From Certhia americana (taxonomy: Eukaryota > Chordata > Aves > Passeriformes > Certhiidae): 64,000 nucleotides of DNA. The notes beneath the pieces were generated by a model. It was not told the DNA's origin and made no database searches. It worked only from the letters and a program-made list of their open reading frames with translations. The stretch is from NCBI GenBank assembly GCA_018697195.1, contig CM031878.1:32963818-33027817 (forward strand). The letters run 5' to 3'. This document shows positions 10,947 to 25,135 of the stretch, one piece after another; position 1 is the stretch's first letter, and each line of letters starts with the position of its first letter. A program made the translations under genes and the position numbers.

Positions 10947-13900
10947 GTAAGCATAGAAAAATGACAGAATACAGGTGGGTATTTTATAGTGATTTCTCTG
11001 TTGAAATAAGAAAAAAAATACACGAAGAAACTGTTTTCTGGGATGGTGTCTTTATGTCTCAAGCCTGCACTGTGGCACCTCTTCAGATTTAGCAGGTAAA
11101 CACATCTACAAACTTACAGGTCTGCTATATCTGATAAAGCATAATTGCACACAATGAAGCACACAGGAATTACTTATTTGTTATGCAGATAAGCAAAAAA
11201 CGTCTTTCTTGTCATAGCATATTTTTGGCTTTAAATGGAACCTTATGATTCTTGAAATAAGTATTCCTTTGGACAGATTAAAAACATTTCCCCTTAAGTG
11301 CTGTCTGTTTCCAAAGATGGTTCGTTTTCTTCTTGACAGGCACTGAGGCACCTAGGAATATCACACTATGAAAATTGGAACTACTGGAATAGTCACACTT
11401 ACATTTACTCATTTGCTTTCTTTTATTTATTAAAGAAACATCAGCTAAAACAGCAACACTCTGTCCTGAAAAAGTAGACCTCTACCATATAAGGCAAAAA
11501 AATAATTCCCTTGGACTGTAACTCAAGGGAGGCATTTTTTTGCCTATAACTTTTGGCTTCAGGAACCTTCTTAATACTGTCAGCATGTAAGTTCTGTACT
11601 ACACAGTGGAGCTTTTTGGAAGGATTGTGTTATCTCTGTCCTGTGAACAGCTGCAAAGGAAAGTCCTAATTCCTGCAGTAATATGTGCAAACTCAGGAAC
11701 TTTAAGGAAGGCTGTTATAAAAATATCCAAATAACATGATCACCTTCTTCTCTACCCTTGAGAAACATTCATACTAGAAAATACTAGCTTTCTCTCTGAA
11801 GTCCTATTGAACTGCTTCCTACAGTATTAGGCAAAACATTCAACCAAAAACTGCCACTCAAAAAGAAAATATGTGAGCTCAAAGAGTTAATAAAAATGTA
11901 TTAGAAGCAGGGCATTAGGGGCTTGAGGGAGCAGACATGATTCTCTTAACCATGGGATTTGAGGCAGGAAGAAAACAGACATCTAACATAACTGGGAAAA
12001 CAGATAAACTAGACAACAGATCAAAACTGCCATAGACAAAAATCATGGTACCTTCCAAGAAAAACTGTTTCATAGAAGCAGATTAGTAAGACACACTGGA
12101 CAATAAAATAACCTTAATAACATGTAGAAGGTGAAGGCTATCTCACATCTAGTATCTATCAACTATCGCCATTTTGCAGTAGAATTGATAAATTCTGTGT
12201 TCTTATCCTAAAAAAAAAAAAAGTCAATGTAATTTACAGTAAAAAAAAAAAAATTAAAAAATCAAATGGAGAGGAGAGGAAGGAAGGATGGCTTTCTTTG
12301 CCAAACAAACACAATAAAAAAACCCCAAAGAGATATGAATGGAAAAGCTATACTTCTCTGTATTTCTGGCTCAGTCTTTTCACTAATTTCCCTCAGATCA
12401 CATATTTGAAGGAACTCCATGCTGCTGAAGAGCTATGGACTTCAGTGTGCCCATGAGGAATGCAATCAGAGAACAGAAAGTATACTCTGTGTGGGGAGAA
12501 CCAAAAGGGGGTACTTCTTCCAGTTTTTGGAGGCTGGCATGGGAATAGAGAGATTTATTTTGCAAGCTCTGTGGTGCAGGGAAAAGATCAGGTGTTGAAA
12601 TTGATCTCTTTTGAAACTACAAGTTAATATCTTATGTTCATTATCAAACTTACTAACTCCAAAATGCACTTGTCTTAGTTACATGAAAAGGTGGGGGACT
12701 TAATAGAATAAAAGTTATCTAATGCTTATACAACAATAAAATACACATAGAGTGTAAAGTGTGCAGGTTGTTTGAATTCTGGCCTTTATTGCAGTACCTA
12801 TCTAAATGTATTCAATCAAACTGATAAATAAGTTAGGTGTATTATGGCTAATATCACTGGCATTTTTTAACTCAGTAACTGTCTGTGTTACACAATGATT
12901 TTCAAACAGTTTAACATCATATACCAAAATGGAGCACTATGTATAAAGGTACTGTCAGTTCAGGCAAGGCATGTTCTTCACCTTTTCTGATTCATGAGGA
13001 ATGGTGTTAAGACAGTTATTTCTCAAGCTCTGGATAAAAGGAATGTCAAAACAAGCCCGTATTTGTAATCACACTGTGTGACTTTCCTGATCCATTTCTT
13101 ATCCGTTGTTTAGAGAAGACTCAGTGCATTTGAGGTGGGAGGAGGAAGGAGGGGGAAGAAGTTTATAATGTCTGGGAGTCTGCAGCCAAACAAAAGTACC
13201 TCCAGACTGATTTAAAAGGTAATATAGTTTGGAACTTTTCACTTAGCACCTGGCAAAAGATAAACCAGAACAAGACATTAAAGAAAGTTCATTATGAGCA
13301 CCCCAAACTCCTGTCTCTCCTCTGTGCTGTACTCCTCCAGGAATTTTCGTGTAATAAATGTCCATGTCTTTGTCTTCAACGGTCTCTGAAATGTGATTTT
13401 GCTTGTCTAAAACACAACCAAAATCTCCAGGGTCTGTACATGGCAGGCTGAAGTTTTAGAGTTGCTAGCCAGGGATTAAGAAATGAACTCTGCTTTAAGC
13501 CAAGGACTCACCTCCACAGATCCATTAACTGCTCTTGTTTCACCAAGACTCAAGGTAGTGTGTAGCACACACACGCAGTGATTACTGGAGGGAAGGTGAA
13601 CCCGGTTGCTCAGTACCACCCACTGCTCAGTAGATTTTTAATAAGTTCATATCCCATTGCAAGATGTTTATGGACCTTGATAGTTTAAAAGCTGCACAGT
13701 AGAGGCAAAAGGCATATTATGAATGTCATCCATGTTACTCAGTGCACCCTACCAGGAAACGCTGTGTAGCACAGTGGAGACCCAGGAAGTGACACAGGAG
13801 TCCCATAGCAGCTTTGCAAGTCAGTCAACAACAGAGCAGACTATTCTGAACAAAAGGAGAAGGCAGGATAAAAAGCTGAGCTGTTAATGCCTGCTAAGAA

Positions 13901-16121
13901 GCTCCAGTGCTACGTTTGCTGCGTGAGAAATGAACTCAACAGAGGTGCCGGTCACCAGAATTGCTGGGAGCTGAAGCCCACTGCCACAGCTGTCCTGGCT
14001 TCTCCCACACAGCCTGGGCTATGTAGGCACACTGATTACAACGTACTGCCTTTGGAAAGCCGCATGGAGCAGATCTGCCCTGCCCAGGGGCATGCAGACC
14101 AGGCCAGAATAAAGCGCAAAGGTTAACAGCTTTACTGATTAGAGCAGCTGTAATCGAGTTAAGGACCACACTTGTTATTCACTAAAGGTTGTACTAGACT
14201 TGAATCACAAGAAATTCAGTGTGTGGCTCTCCCCTTATCTCTGCCAGAGGAAGGGTTAAAAGCTCCTGTTACCTTAAGAGCACTTGTGAATATCTTCGTG
14301 TTGAGCCACCCGACTGTAATAACCTGACCCTGTCTGCCAGAGCACCTTCAGATAACTCTTTTCAGCTGTCTGCAGGGAAAGTGTCAAGCTAGCACAGAAA
14401 CACATAAAATGGGCTTTCACAGGAGATGTGTGATCCTGTGGTGGGGAGAGGTCAGGGTGGCTGGAGAAAGGGCTGTAAAAATCTTTAATGAGCAATGGCT
14501 TCTGCAGGGAGGAAGACAGGGACAGAAGAAAAGCCATAGGCAGCTGCACAATCCCTTGATGTGGTTACAGCCATGAACCCAAAACTAAGTTTATTTCTTT
14601 CACGGTAGTCATGAAAGAAAGAGAAACAGCGCATTGTGTCTACCTACCATTGTCAGTTTCTGAATATTTCACTGTTCCTGAAAATGCAAACAAATCACAA
14701 GGTTTTATTTATTGCTGGTATGGTTTACCAATAATGCTTTCAATTTTAGAATTTTAAGAAAGACTACAGATCCACTACATTTTCTTAGAAATTTCCCATT
14801 TTGCTGTCAGCCAGATTTTGGAGGCTGTTGGAAAAAAATCATGGTTATAAAATAAAAGTAGGAGATTTAAAACAGTGATTTCACCACTTGCTTACACATC
14901 AATTTTCATTTTGTGCATACCTGTGCTTTATACATAAAGAAAGAGAGGTAATTAAGCTTCTTCTGTCTATACTGAAACAAAAATGTCCCTGAAGATGTTA
15001 AAAGATGGGATCTGATATTTCCCCACCAGTTTTAACATATTCTAAAACCAGACATTTAGGAGAGATTTCTGAACTAAAAGAAAATGTACAGACATCTATA
15101 TAGATACACACAGGTGCAGGAATACATGCACATACGTCTCTGCCCACAGTACATACCACGTGTTAATAAGATACGAAAATATTTACATTTCCCTTGCCAT
15201 GCTGATGGTGTCTCAGCAGCTCCACTGGTAACTTCATTCTTTATAACATGGCATGACAAACCTTTGCATGATTTTAGCAATACTGGGTTTTTGCATGCTT
15301 ATATATAGTCCTTACACTTTCACTCTCTTTCACTTTTATGTACTACTTACACTTTTATATGAAGTATATACACTTAATGTATATAAATGTATATACACTT
15401 TTCCTTAATGATTATTCCTACCCTTACAAATGCTGCTTTGGAATCAAGGCACTCATGCCAGCTTTCTGTTACATCAGCAAATAACTTTTTTCAATTTTTT
15501 CCATATTAACTCACAAATAATTTTTAATAACTTGTTCATGGTTATTTTATATCTATTCTTTCACGCCATTTGCTTAGAACACCCTGCGTGCATTTCATTA
15601 AACATGCCTATCTTATCTTTTTTTCTTAGTGGTACTGATTTCCTGAACAAACACTGAAACTGACTGAGAGCTGCTCCTTGAAGACCCCAGGTGATGACAA
15701 TTCTGAGGGATGTACATGAATCCTCACAAAAGAAAATCATGCCACGGGATAACATTTTAACTGGTGGATCTGAAAGCTCAGAAATAGCACATGTGCGACT
15801 CCATCTATTTCAAATGTGGCTTAGAAAACCTTCACAGTAGATCACCTTGCAAAGGACTGTTTTGGTGATCTGAACATCAGGACTGCCTACAATATGTTAT
15901 AATGTGGCCTATCCTTCATGAACACTGTTTATTGTAGTAGGCTAGTAGACTACACTGCCAGTAGCAGATCTTCAGGAAGGTAACAACCATCTAATCAGTG
16001 AGTTCAAAGTGTTCATTTATAAGTATATTGATCCCTTATCTTTTCTTATCTTCTTGTAGAGTGCAGCAGTGCAAGGGAAACTGAGAAGCCAGCTCCTGGT
16101 TTTTTTGTGATCCTGAGCATT

Positions 16122-16335
16122 CTAAGAGTCATTTCCTTGTCTTTCAGGAAGATAAAGAGACATATATTGGTGGGCAGAAGGACCTGTGTTCTTGTCAATG
16201 ACATAGGCCACAGAGGTCAATGCCATTCGGGCAAGATTGCCTGAAAGGCCCCATAAATTTTCAAAGGTGAATGTGGTAGATTTAGAGACTGGATGTATTC
16301 TGGCTGTGGAGACAGAAGTATAAAAATGCCACTTT
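16122..16335 (-). other. Possible terminal exon, unrecognised (weak)
   Basis: On the minus strand a strong-looking acceptor (TTCTCTTTTCCCTTAG|AAAG, exon from 16335) opens into a frame that runs to a TAG at 16122-16124. A second acceptor-like site in the same frame, CTTCTGTCTCCACAG|CC, would start the exon at 16303. The peptide is mixed in composition (for example FENLWGLSGNLARMALTSVA) but matches nothing I recognise. An AATAAA-like signal occurs on the minus strand about 190 bases past the stop, which is unremarkable in AT-rich DNA. No upstream exon was found, so this may be coincidence. Confidence 0.13.
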
Positions 16336-19300
16336 CTAAGGGAAAAGAGAACATTAAGGCTCATAAAAACGTTTAAGAGGCTAAATTGTCTCCCCAATGG
16401 AAGAAGAATTCTGCCCACCCAGATTTTGTTTTACTGGAAGGACACATAGAAGGGCACTTGATATCAATGCATAGAGCATAACTGAGCCACCAAGGCAAAA
16501 GCTAAAGCTTTTTTATTTTTCAGACTCCTCTTCTATTCCATTCCTCTTTCATCACCACCTGTTTAGACACAATTCCTCTAGCAGAGGCATTTTGTCATGG
16601 ACATGGTGATGAAAACTTCCACCATACCTCCTTTCCAGATGTTTCTTGCCCTCTGTTTCAAAATAAAAGTGGACACAGGCCCAAAAAAATACAAATAGTC
16701 TCACTCTGTTTAGGAATAGAAGTATTGTTTCATGAATTATGAATCCAGATTAGGTTATTCTCTATGTCTCATAAAAAACTATTCTGGTCAGAAAACATTA
16801 TGGGACTCTTTTCTACAGCAATGGACTAACGCAGGTCTTAAAACATCTTGATTAGCTTATCTGAATATTCAAGGAATAAAATATTCTTCTCTTTTTTTTC
16901 TGTCAATTGAATAGTACTGGTTATTTAAAATCATTTTATATGAATATATAATAAAATATGCATTGAAGAAATGCAGTGAAAACAGAAATGTTTGGTATGC
17001 AAGGAGATGAGGAGTCTTGTTTACCTTAATGTCTCTGAAGTGTGCTCAATCCGCTTTTCATCCATTGTGAAGTGCTAGTCAGCAGCACAGTTTTGTTGTT
17101 AATTTTCAGTGATAGCAAGTCTGAAAGACAATTGTGAGCTTCTTCAAAAACTGACTCAAAAATATAGAGAATAGGATACTGAACTTGGTTTTTCAGATTC
17201 CCAAACAATTTAATCCCATCAGACATTGTCCCCTATTTTGATAATTTTGATTTTCCTGGAACAACTGTGATCTGCTTAAAAACACATTTAAGTCAATACC
17301 AGCTCATAAGCCTGTCTGACAATCTAATGCAAACCCACCTTTAAAGAAAGTAACAAAGAAGGATACCACAAACCTTGGGACCTGCTCAGGATCTCCTCTG
17401 CAATCTAGTCTCAATATTCTGAGAAAGTGCGCTACATTGATCTGTATTTTCTATATTATTTTTAGTTTTTCAGAAACTGGGATCTACAAAATTTCCTTCA
17501 CTTTCAGTAATAACAGGAACATATTCCTACAAGACAGCATTCCAGTCATTTCATATTTGCAAAATCCATTGGCTTGTAATTTTGGTTTGTTTTTTCTGTT
17601 CATTTCTCAACACATATGAGGACCAGAGCTTGCTTCTTCCTGATCAGCCACATACTTCTAAAAATGTTTGGGATGACTCTCTGGCAAGGTCAAGTGTGAT
17701 CTGCAGAGATGCAGTTAGAGTGAGGAAATGATGATGGAGAAAGGGTAAGCCACAGAATAACAGATGGAAAATTTGGGACACATTTAAAAAAACTAGTAGT
17801 TTCCAGGAAACTCAGTTGGAGACCAAACTGAAAAATTTCCAAGCAAGAAGACAGTACATTTGCACGTGGTACTCATCTGCTGTAGTTTAAGAGAATTGTC
17901 ACACATTTTCTGAGGGTAGATGAGGACTATTTGGAAATGGACAATTTGCCCAACCCCTGTAACCCCAGAGGCTTTTAGGAGACTGGACACCACAGGCTCA
18001 GAGTAAAACTTTGAGCCTTCTTTACAGCACTGAGGGAAGATTTGTCAAAATGGAAAGTGTTTTTATCTTATCAAACTTTCTCATTTTAAACAGAAGAAAA
18101 GTAGGGATGCAGACATAGAGACGGCCTATTTTTCCCACCATGTCAAGCATGGTTGATGTACATACCACATATACACCTAACTAGAATAAATAACCAGTGG
18201 GTTCTGTTGGGAGACCATTACATGTCTGGGATGTCAACAGAGGGCTTGAACTGAGAAAACCAAAAAAATGAATCAGGGTTGAAAGGAACAGTAATGTAAG
18301 CAATAGATCTTAACATTTATTAAATCTTATGAATAAGCTATTTTAGAATGATATATGTCCTATGATATATTTTCTTTCTGATATATGTATATGTATCACA
18401 GAGAAAATACAGACAGAAAGGCACGGCATATCTTAGTTTGGCTTCCTCTGAGCTTTTGCAATATCATTTACAGATGTGAATTTGAGACCAATATTTAAAA
18501 GTAAAAAGGATCACATTTTGAAGAAAAGGAGACATACAGCTGAATGACCTTTCCCCCAGCTGCTTTTCTTTGACTTCAAGAGAAAGAACACCACAGAAGA
18601 AATAATTTGTTCTCTAGAGCAACCATTTGTCAGAAACAAGCAGGAGGGACAATAAATTGCAAAGCAAGGTCAGAGCAATCTTGCTTCCAATTTCTCTGAT
18701 TCAGTGACAATATGTTTTCTTCTGTCAAAGGAAAGAAGGAAGGAAACTTTCTTCAAAAATAAAAATACAGAGAGCAGAAAATGGCAGTATTTCTGTGAGA
18801 GAGAATTGTCAGATATTAAGCAGAATGATCCGTTCATCCTGCTTTTTGAAGAGATGACATATCTGCATCCCCTTCAATTAAAGGGATTATGTTGCAGAAA
18901 ATTCTTAGTTCTCTTACTTCTAGGGGCTTACATTTTTCTTGTGTTCCCTTCAACTTGTAAAAGTTGAATAAAAAAGTTGACAATGAAAGATTTTTTTTCT
19001 CACTGGTCCTAGGCCCTTCCACAGTGTTACAGTGGTCTTAAGCAGTTTAGAACAGCTTTGCTACATACCGTGGCTGGATAATTTGTAATGTCCAAGATTC
19101 ACGAATGTTAAATTCTTCCAGAATCCTGTAATTAGTTTATGAAATTTCTTATCTAAAGGATTATGCATCTGTAAAGGAGTTTATATTAGTGAAATCTGCA
19201 GTGTTGGTGAGTCATTTTAGCTTGTGTTATCCATTACATAGACTCTATTTCCTAATCTAATACAACTATAAATTCTAAAATTAACCTAAATTTTATAATG

Positions 19301-20227
19301 AATCTAAATTTTCCCCAATGACGATTTCTGATGATCCATGCGGCCTACCTGTAAAATATGTTTTATTACACTTCCTCAACTCAAAAATAAATTATTTTTA
19401 AACCTGCTATCAGCAAGAACATTGAAAAATTAAATGTTAAAAGGACTTTTTTCTTCAATATGCATTTTTCCACTGTTACTACATAACAAACTGAAAAATA
19501 TAATTTTCCAGAACAGCTTAATTATATTAAGATTTGAGGCTTGGTAATAGTGACGTCTTTTCAGAAAATAACTTCGGGCACTGGTAAAAGTCATTCTGAA
19601 GTGAACAGTTCACTCACTTCCCGGAAAACATGACAGTAAGTTGTGTAATCAGACAGAATGTGATTTAATGATCTATTGTAACCTACATATATTTAATGTG
19701 TTCTATATTACTTTTTTTGTTTGCTTCTCTTTTACCATAATTCAGCACAAAATTAATTTCAAATTGGTGTTTCAAATTCAGGGATAGAAACAGCTAAGCC
19801 TAATTTCTAGGCAAGCCTGGAAGCAAGGTGAAAGTCAGTCAACAGTATCAAAGTCTGTATGTGTGTATCTGTTACTGTGGCCCAAGAACATCAAAATGCA
19901 TGATAATTCTTCCATAGCTAGTGAAGTTAAGTATGCCATAAGATGGCAACAGTGGAGGATTTTTTTCAGCGCAAACAGTACCAATATCAGATTCATGGCT
20001 ATAGTCATAAGGAATGCAATAACAATTCTACAGCCCTACGCAATCCCGAACGGATGTGTGCGATGCTTGCTCAGGCTTCTGTTCTGCATCACAACATCTG
20101 AATGTTCCATCATCTGTCCTTGATAAAGGGCCTCCTGAAGTTGGGACCTGGAATTGTTTCCATGTAATAGGACTGGTTCTGAATACTTCAACCATCATCA
20201 TAAGAAATTATATTAAACTATGTCACA

Positions 20228-20276
20228 GGTTTGTTTTTGGTTTTTTTGGTTTTTGTGGTTTTTTTTTTTTTTTTGG
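20228..20276. repeat. T-rich low-complexity patch
   Basis: Runs of T separated by GG pairs, ending with about 16 T. It accounts for the Phe-rich centre of the 140-codon frame crossing it. Confidence 0.8.
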
Positions 20277-23200
20277 CAAATTGTTTTTATATTCTTTGCT
20301 AGAAAACGCCCATGAGGCTGCCTTCCAAACACTTCACTATGATGACTATATGTACACCATATTGTATGCACTTACATGTGGCAAGTACCTTGCCAATAAA
20401 CACATAAACTCTAACACAGACACAATATTTTCAGCCAAAATAAGCCCAAGCAAATACTTGTCTCTTGCTGAATTTTAACAGGGGAGAAATTCAAGTCAGG
20501 GTGACTCAACAGTTGAATAAATGTAAACAACACTTGGGGGTCTGAGAGCCTGATTCATGATTTTGGACAAAACCCAGCAAAAACGCAGTACTGCACCCTT
20601 TTGTGCACCATTATACAGTGCAGGACTGAATTAGAGATTTTTCACTGTCCCAGCAGATTTTGGCAATGCTTTGGCTTGGTGTGACATAGCAACAAAGCAA
20701 GACCTACTAAAAAGCCCTTCTTTATCAAGGAGGTAGGTGTTAGCTGTCTCAACCCCCCATGTACTACTCTGTCTCTAAATAATGTAAGCACACAATCAAA
20801 ACAAACTAGTCATGGCATGATGCAAAGAGATAATATTACCAATCTCAGTCCCATTGCCAGTGGAAAAAATACGTTTACTACAAAAAGCAATTACAAAACA
20901 TGAAAAGCAAGCAAACAAACAAACAAAATCCAAACCAAAATAAAATCCCACTAAAATTATCACTAATTGGTGATGTTGTTGCTGGTTTCTGGTGACTGAA
21001 CAAACCCATAACAGACATAGGCATTCTCCCCAGATCAGCACTGAAGCGAAATAAAACTCTGGAAACCATTACATTCTCCTGTATCCTTGCATTTGGACTT
21101 CTCTTTTGTCCTTCAGCCCATTGAGACTTGCATTTTCTTTCAAATTAGGTATAGAAAGTGTCTCTCTCTGGTGACCTCACCATGAGATTATCTATATGCA
21201 GAAACAGACTCAGGGAGACAAGGTTCCCTCTGTTTCCAGGCCCTTCATCACACTGTGTTGCACAAAAAGCCGAGCCAATATTGCTTTCTTTTGCCAGCAG
21301 AGGACGGTATGTCATCTGCTCAAGTGAGACCTGCTGCCTTAGTGGCAGCCACTGAGGTTTCTTTTGCAAGCCAGTGATACTTGCTTTCAGGAGAAAGAAA
21401 TGCAGAGAGATTATCTTGTATTACTTTTACTTGGCCTCTAAGCTTGCTTACTTTATTTAATTGTAGAGGGACGTTTTACTCCAGGGAAGGTTTTCCTCTG
21501 TGAATTTACTGCACAAAATGATAGTAGACACTATGAAGACTGATCTCTCTCTGCAGAGCAGTGATGGCACAGGCCATAAAGACTGTTTTAGACTCCAGTT
21601 CTGAGGAAGCACTTGCATGAGCTGCCATGGGAGCTGGGATCTCAACAGCAATAAGACCAGTTTTGTCCCATGAATAGTTTTTGGACTGTGTTTTATACTG
21701 TGCATGTATGCATCGATTTGTAAAGGTGTTTTGCAATCAGATGATCATTCTCAGTCTGATATAGCTATATGACTCATATTTATCTGTTTGATATTCTTAG
21801 CACACATCTGTTACAATGTATTCTTACTCTCATTCGGAAGACGACTCAAGCAGAACTTGGAGTAGTATACACTTCAAAACAGCTGTTCAAAAATTAACAT
21901 TGCCCTATTTCAATGAAATGGGCATTTTCAAGTTTCAGTTCAGCCTCCTGCAACAAGCATTTCTACTGTAGAAGTCATTTCTCTTTGAAACTGTTTCTCA
22001 GTCTCTCCTCATTGAAAATCAGATCAAGAGAGGTCACTCAGACCATGCATTTTACTTTCACAGAAATAGAATAAGCAATATTTGTCCTACCACAATTGGC
22101 TAGTCCAGCAACTCACAGGAGGTCTGTGATGCTGCGAGCAGTCACCCTGAGGTTTCTTGAAGCCTACACCTCAAGTGGCTTAACCACTTAACTACCCAAA
22201 TCTTTCTTTAGTAATTGTCTGAAACATACAAGTTGCCTTAGACAATCAAGCCAAATGAGGTAGTGTGGGAATATATCCCGAGTCATGTATGAGGAAAGCT
22301 ATTGAGGTAGATGCATTTTAAATAATTGTACACACTTGTAGCTCCACGGAATTCATTCTTTCCTCTTTAGTCCTATCCCTTCCTACTAAGGAAGATTTCT
22401 GAATGAAGAATACAGATTGGGTTTCCGCAAGAGCATAAAATTAAAATCACATTTTCTTCCCTTTTATATGTATCTCCAGTGTACAAAAAAGCTACATAAA
22501 AGCTACTGAATTTATAGGCCCAGAGTTTCTATTTACCTATATATCAAATACGCACAGAAATAATGGCTTTGTTCCTGTAGTTTTAACTTGCTTCAGTATT
22601 GGTCTGGGGAGAATATCTAAATCCATTCAGGGTCTGTTAAGCCTTGTAAAACTAGGAACAAAGGCAACAATTAGTGAGACTTGTAGTGCTTTTTTTGTGA
22701 CAAACATATTTTTCCACTGGGAATGGGGATGAGATCAAACAGTTTTTGTGTAAGGAATTTTATAGGCATTAAAACATGGCAACTCTTTTGGAGTGGATTC
22801 AGACCTACAAATAAAAAGATGCATGGCACTATTTCCAACCTCTTTAGCTTGCAATTTCTTTCTAAAAAAAATTCAAAACAATACCCATCACAATTATTTT
22901 TGTAATAAAATTGCCAAAAATCAGAGCTCTAAAACATATGAGATTTGACAAGTAGTATTGTAATTATTAAACATGGAAATTATTTTAATGAGCACAGTTA
23001 AAATAATATTAAACTAGGCAGTAACCAGTTTCTTCCTAAACCTCTGTGTCATCACAGATGATTTGGAAGTCAAGTATTGGCAAAATCCTTCCTTTGAGGG
23101 ATCTAATACCCTCACAATAAATCTGTAAAAGTACATATCAGAATTACTACCTTTCCTTCAATAAAATAAAATTTAAAAAGTCATTAATATATTCTAAGGA

Positions 23201-23684
23201 TGAAAAATTATAGCTTAAAAAATAGGAAAAATAAAGTATTTTAGTGAGGAGAGGTAAAAGTCCATAATCTCTCATTATATCACTGTTTGTGAGGCACTTA
23301 GTTCTGCCACTGTTGTTCAAAATTGAGATAGAGAAATTTCAGTATTTCTTGCATTGGGAGTTATCAAATAAAATTCAGATTAAAAATGAATAACATTCCA
23401 GCTGTGACAGAGCTGTCAGTGATAGCTGACAATGAACTGTATTTGCGAAACTCAAAGTTTTTAAACTTGAATACTTAGCACTGCTGAAAAGAGTACTGTG
23501 TGGGCTGTGTTCAGCTTTACAAATAGAGGCCAAAAGAAGGTGAGGGGTCATTTATAGGATTGAATAAAATTACAAAGAAAACAGCTCTTCTTTAAAACTG
23601 TCAGAAACGCTACTTTTGGGCAATAGCAAATCAGGCCACTTAAGAAATCAGGCTACTCCAGGCTCATTAGAAACTTAATTGAAC

Positions 23685-24565
23685 TGCTTAATAAATTTGC
23701 CTATGAACACAAAATTGGGAGGAGCTGTTGAATCCCTCAGGGGCAGAGAGGACCTGCAGAGGAACCTTAACAAATTGAAGACCAACCATATGAAGTTCAA
23801 CAGGGGAAAGTGCTGGATTCTGCAAATGGGATGGGGCTACCCTGGATGTAAAGACAGACTGGGGAATGAAATGCTGTAAGCAGGAACATGGAAAGGCACT
23901 TGGGGATCCTGGTCTGTGGCAAGCTGAACATCAGCCAGCAGTGCCCTGGCAGCCAGGAGGGAACAACCCTGTCCTGGGGTGCATCAGGCACAGCATGGCC
24001 AGCCAGGCAAGGGAGGGGATTGTCCTGCTGTGCTCTGAGCTGGGGTGGCCTCACCTCGAGTGCTGGGGGCAGTTCTGGGATCCACAGTTTGAGAAAGACA
24101 TGAAACTGTTAGAGAGTGTCCAAAGGAGGGCAGTGAGGGTGGTGAAGGGCCTGGAGGGGAACCCCTGTGAGGAGTGGCTGAGGTCACTTGGTCTGTTCAG
24201 CCTGGAGAAGAGGAGACTGAGGACAGATCTCATTGTGGTCTTCCACATGCTCACAAGTGCAAGCAGTGGGGCAGGTACCAATATCCTCACTTTCATGACT
24301 AGTGACAGATCCTGAGGAAACGGTATGAAACTGAGTCAGAGGAGCTTTAGGTTGTATATAAGGAAAAGGTTTTGTACCCAGAGGGTGGTTGGGCACTGGA
24401 ACAGCTCCTAAAAGAAGTGGTCACAGCACCAACCTGAGAGAGTTCAAGAAGTGTTTAGACTGTGCCCTCAGGCACATGGGGTCATTCTTGGGCTGTCTTG
24501 TGCAGAGCCAGGAGTCTGATCCTGATGGGTTTTTCCAATTTAGCGTTTGTATTATTCTGTGACTG
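23685..24565 (+). mobile_element. CR1 LINE 3' fragment with ORF2 remnant
   Basis: The longest CR1 copy here. It encodes recognisable C-terminal pieces of the CR1 ORF2 reverse transcriptase: NTKLGGAVESLRG and MKFNRGKC (frame of 23679-23879), ERHLGILVCGKLNISQQC (a second frame), and LESVQRRAVRVVKGLEG followed by SLGLFSLEKRRLRTDLI (a third frame, 23866-24315). The reading frame therefore changes at least twice, near 23.88 and 23.97 kb, so the copy is a pseudogene. The catalytic fingers/palm part and the endonuclease are missing through 5' truncation. Downstream, the 'cagagggtggttgggcactg' phrase and a 3' end of the type 'ttttccaattt' followed by ATTCTGTGAC complete the element. It is the same subtype as the copy at 37.2 kb. 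Confidence 0.95.
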
Positions 24566-25020
24566 ACCCCAGAATGAAAAGTGGGGGCATGGCTGACATG
24601 GGAAAGAAAAGCACAGGTAGGAGAAAGAAGCAGGAGAGAGATAAGAGCTGTTGGAGGGTAGGGTGATTATACTGGTGCTTGGAGGCAACCTAACCTTGTA
24701 AGGCAGAGACAGTTTTACATCAAGCAGTTGCTTGCTGTGGACAGCATCAGTTTTTAACTGTCCTGTTGCAAGGGATGACCTTTACCTAAGACAAATGTAG
24801 AAATACCCATTTATTTATAATTAAAGTCTTGCCATTTTGGTTATAGCTCTCATGCAATGAGCCTTGACCATCTGGTCTTAATTGAGGTATTTGAACACCT
24901 CATGAAAAACAAACTCATGAATCTCTATGTTTTACACATCTGAAGTACTTCCAAGTGCAGTAAGTAGCAGTGGGCTTTGCTGTTAAAATTGCAAAGCAGA
25001 AAAAACCTTTGATGATTTTG

Positions 25021-25135
25021 GGGTGTGGTTTTTTTTCTTTTGTTTATTTGGGATTCATTTGTTTTATTTGTTTTTTTGTTTGGTTTGGATCTTTTTATTT
25101 GGTTTTGGATTTTCTTTATCTTTTATTCTTAAAAA
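25021..25135. repeat. G/T-rich low-complexity patch
   Basis: The plus strand is dominated by TTTG and TTTTT units with few A and C. It produces the Phe/Leu-rich frames at 24970-25242, which are not genes. Confidence 0.75.

Larger units (their letters stand above)
10965..23684. other. Gene-less AT-rich unique sequence
   Basis: No recognised gene or major repeat over about 12.7 kb. Two short poly-A runs lie near 12210-12222 and 12241-12253. A patch at 15311-15403 contains several degenerate TACACTT-type words among TATA steps. A T-rich patch is at 20228-20276. One minus-strand frame with acceptor-like borders (16122-16335) is listed separately. Other frames, such as 20056-20478 (140 codons, crossing the T-rich patch), have no recognisable domain. 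Confidence 0.6.

Noticed and set aside
20056..20478. A 140-codon plus-strand frame
   Set aside because: It crosses a T-rich patch, has no recognisable domain, and no splice or promoter signal was noted.
23866..24315. A 149-codon frame that might be called a gene
   Set aside because: It is the reverse-transcriptase C-terminal remnant of a frameshifted, 5'-truncated CR1 element.
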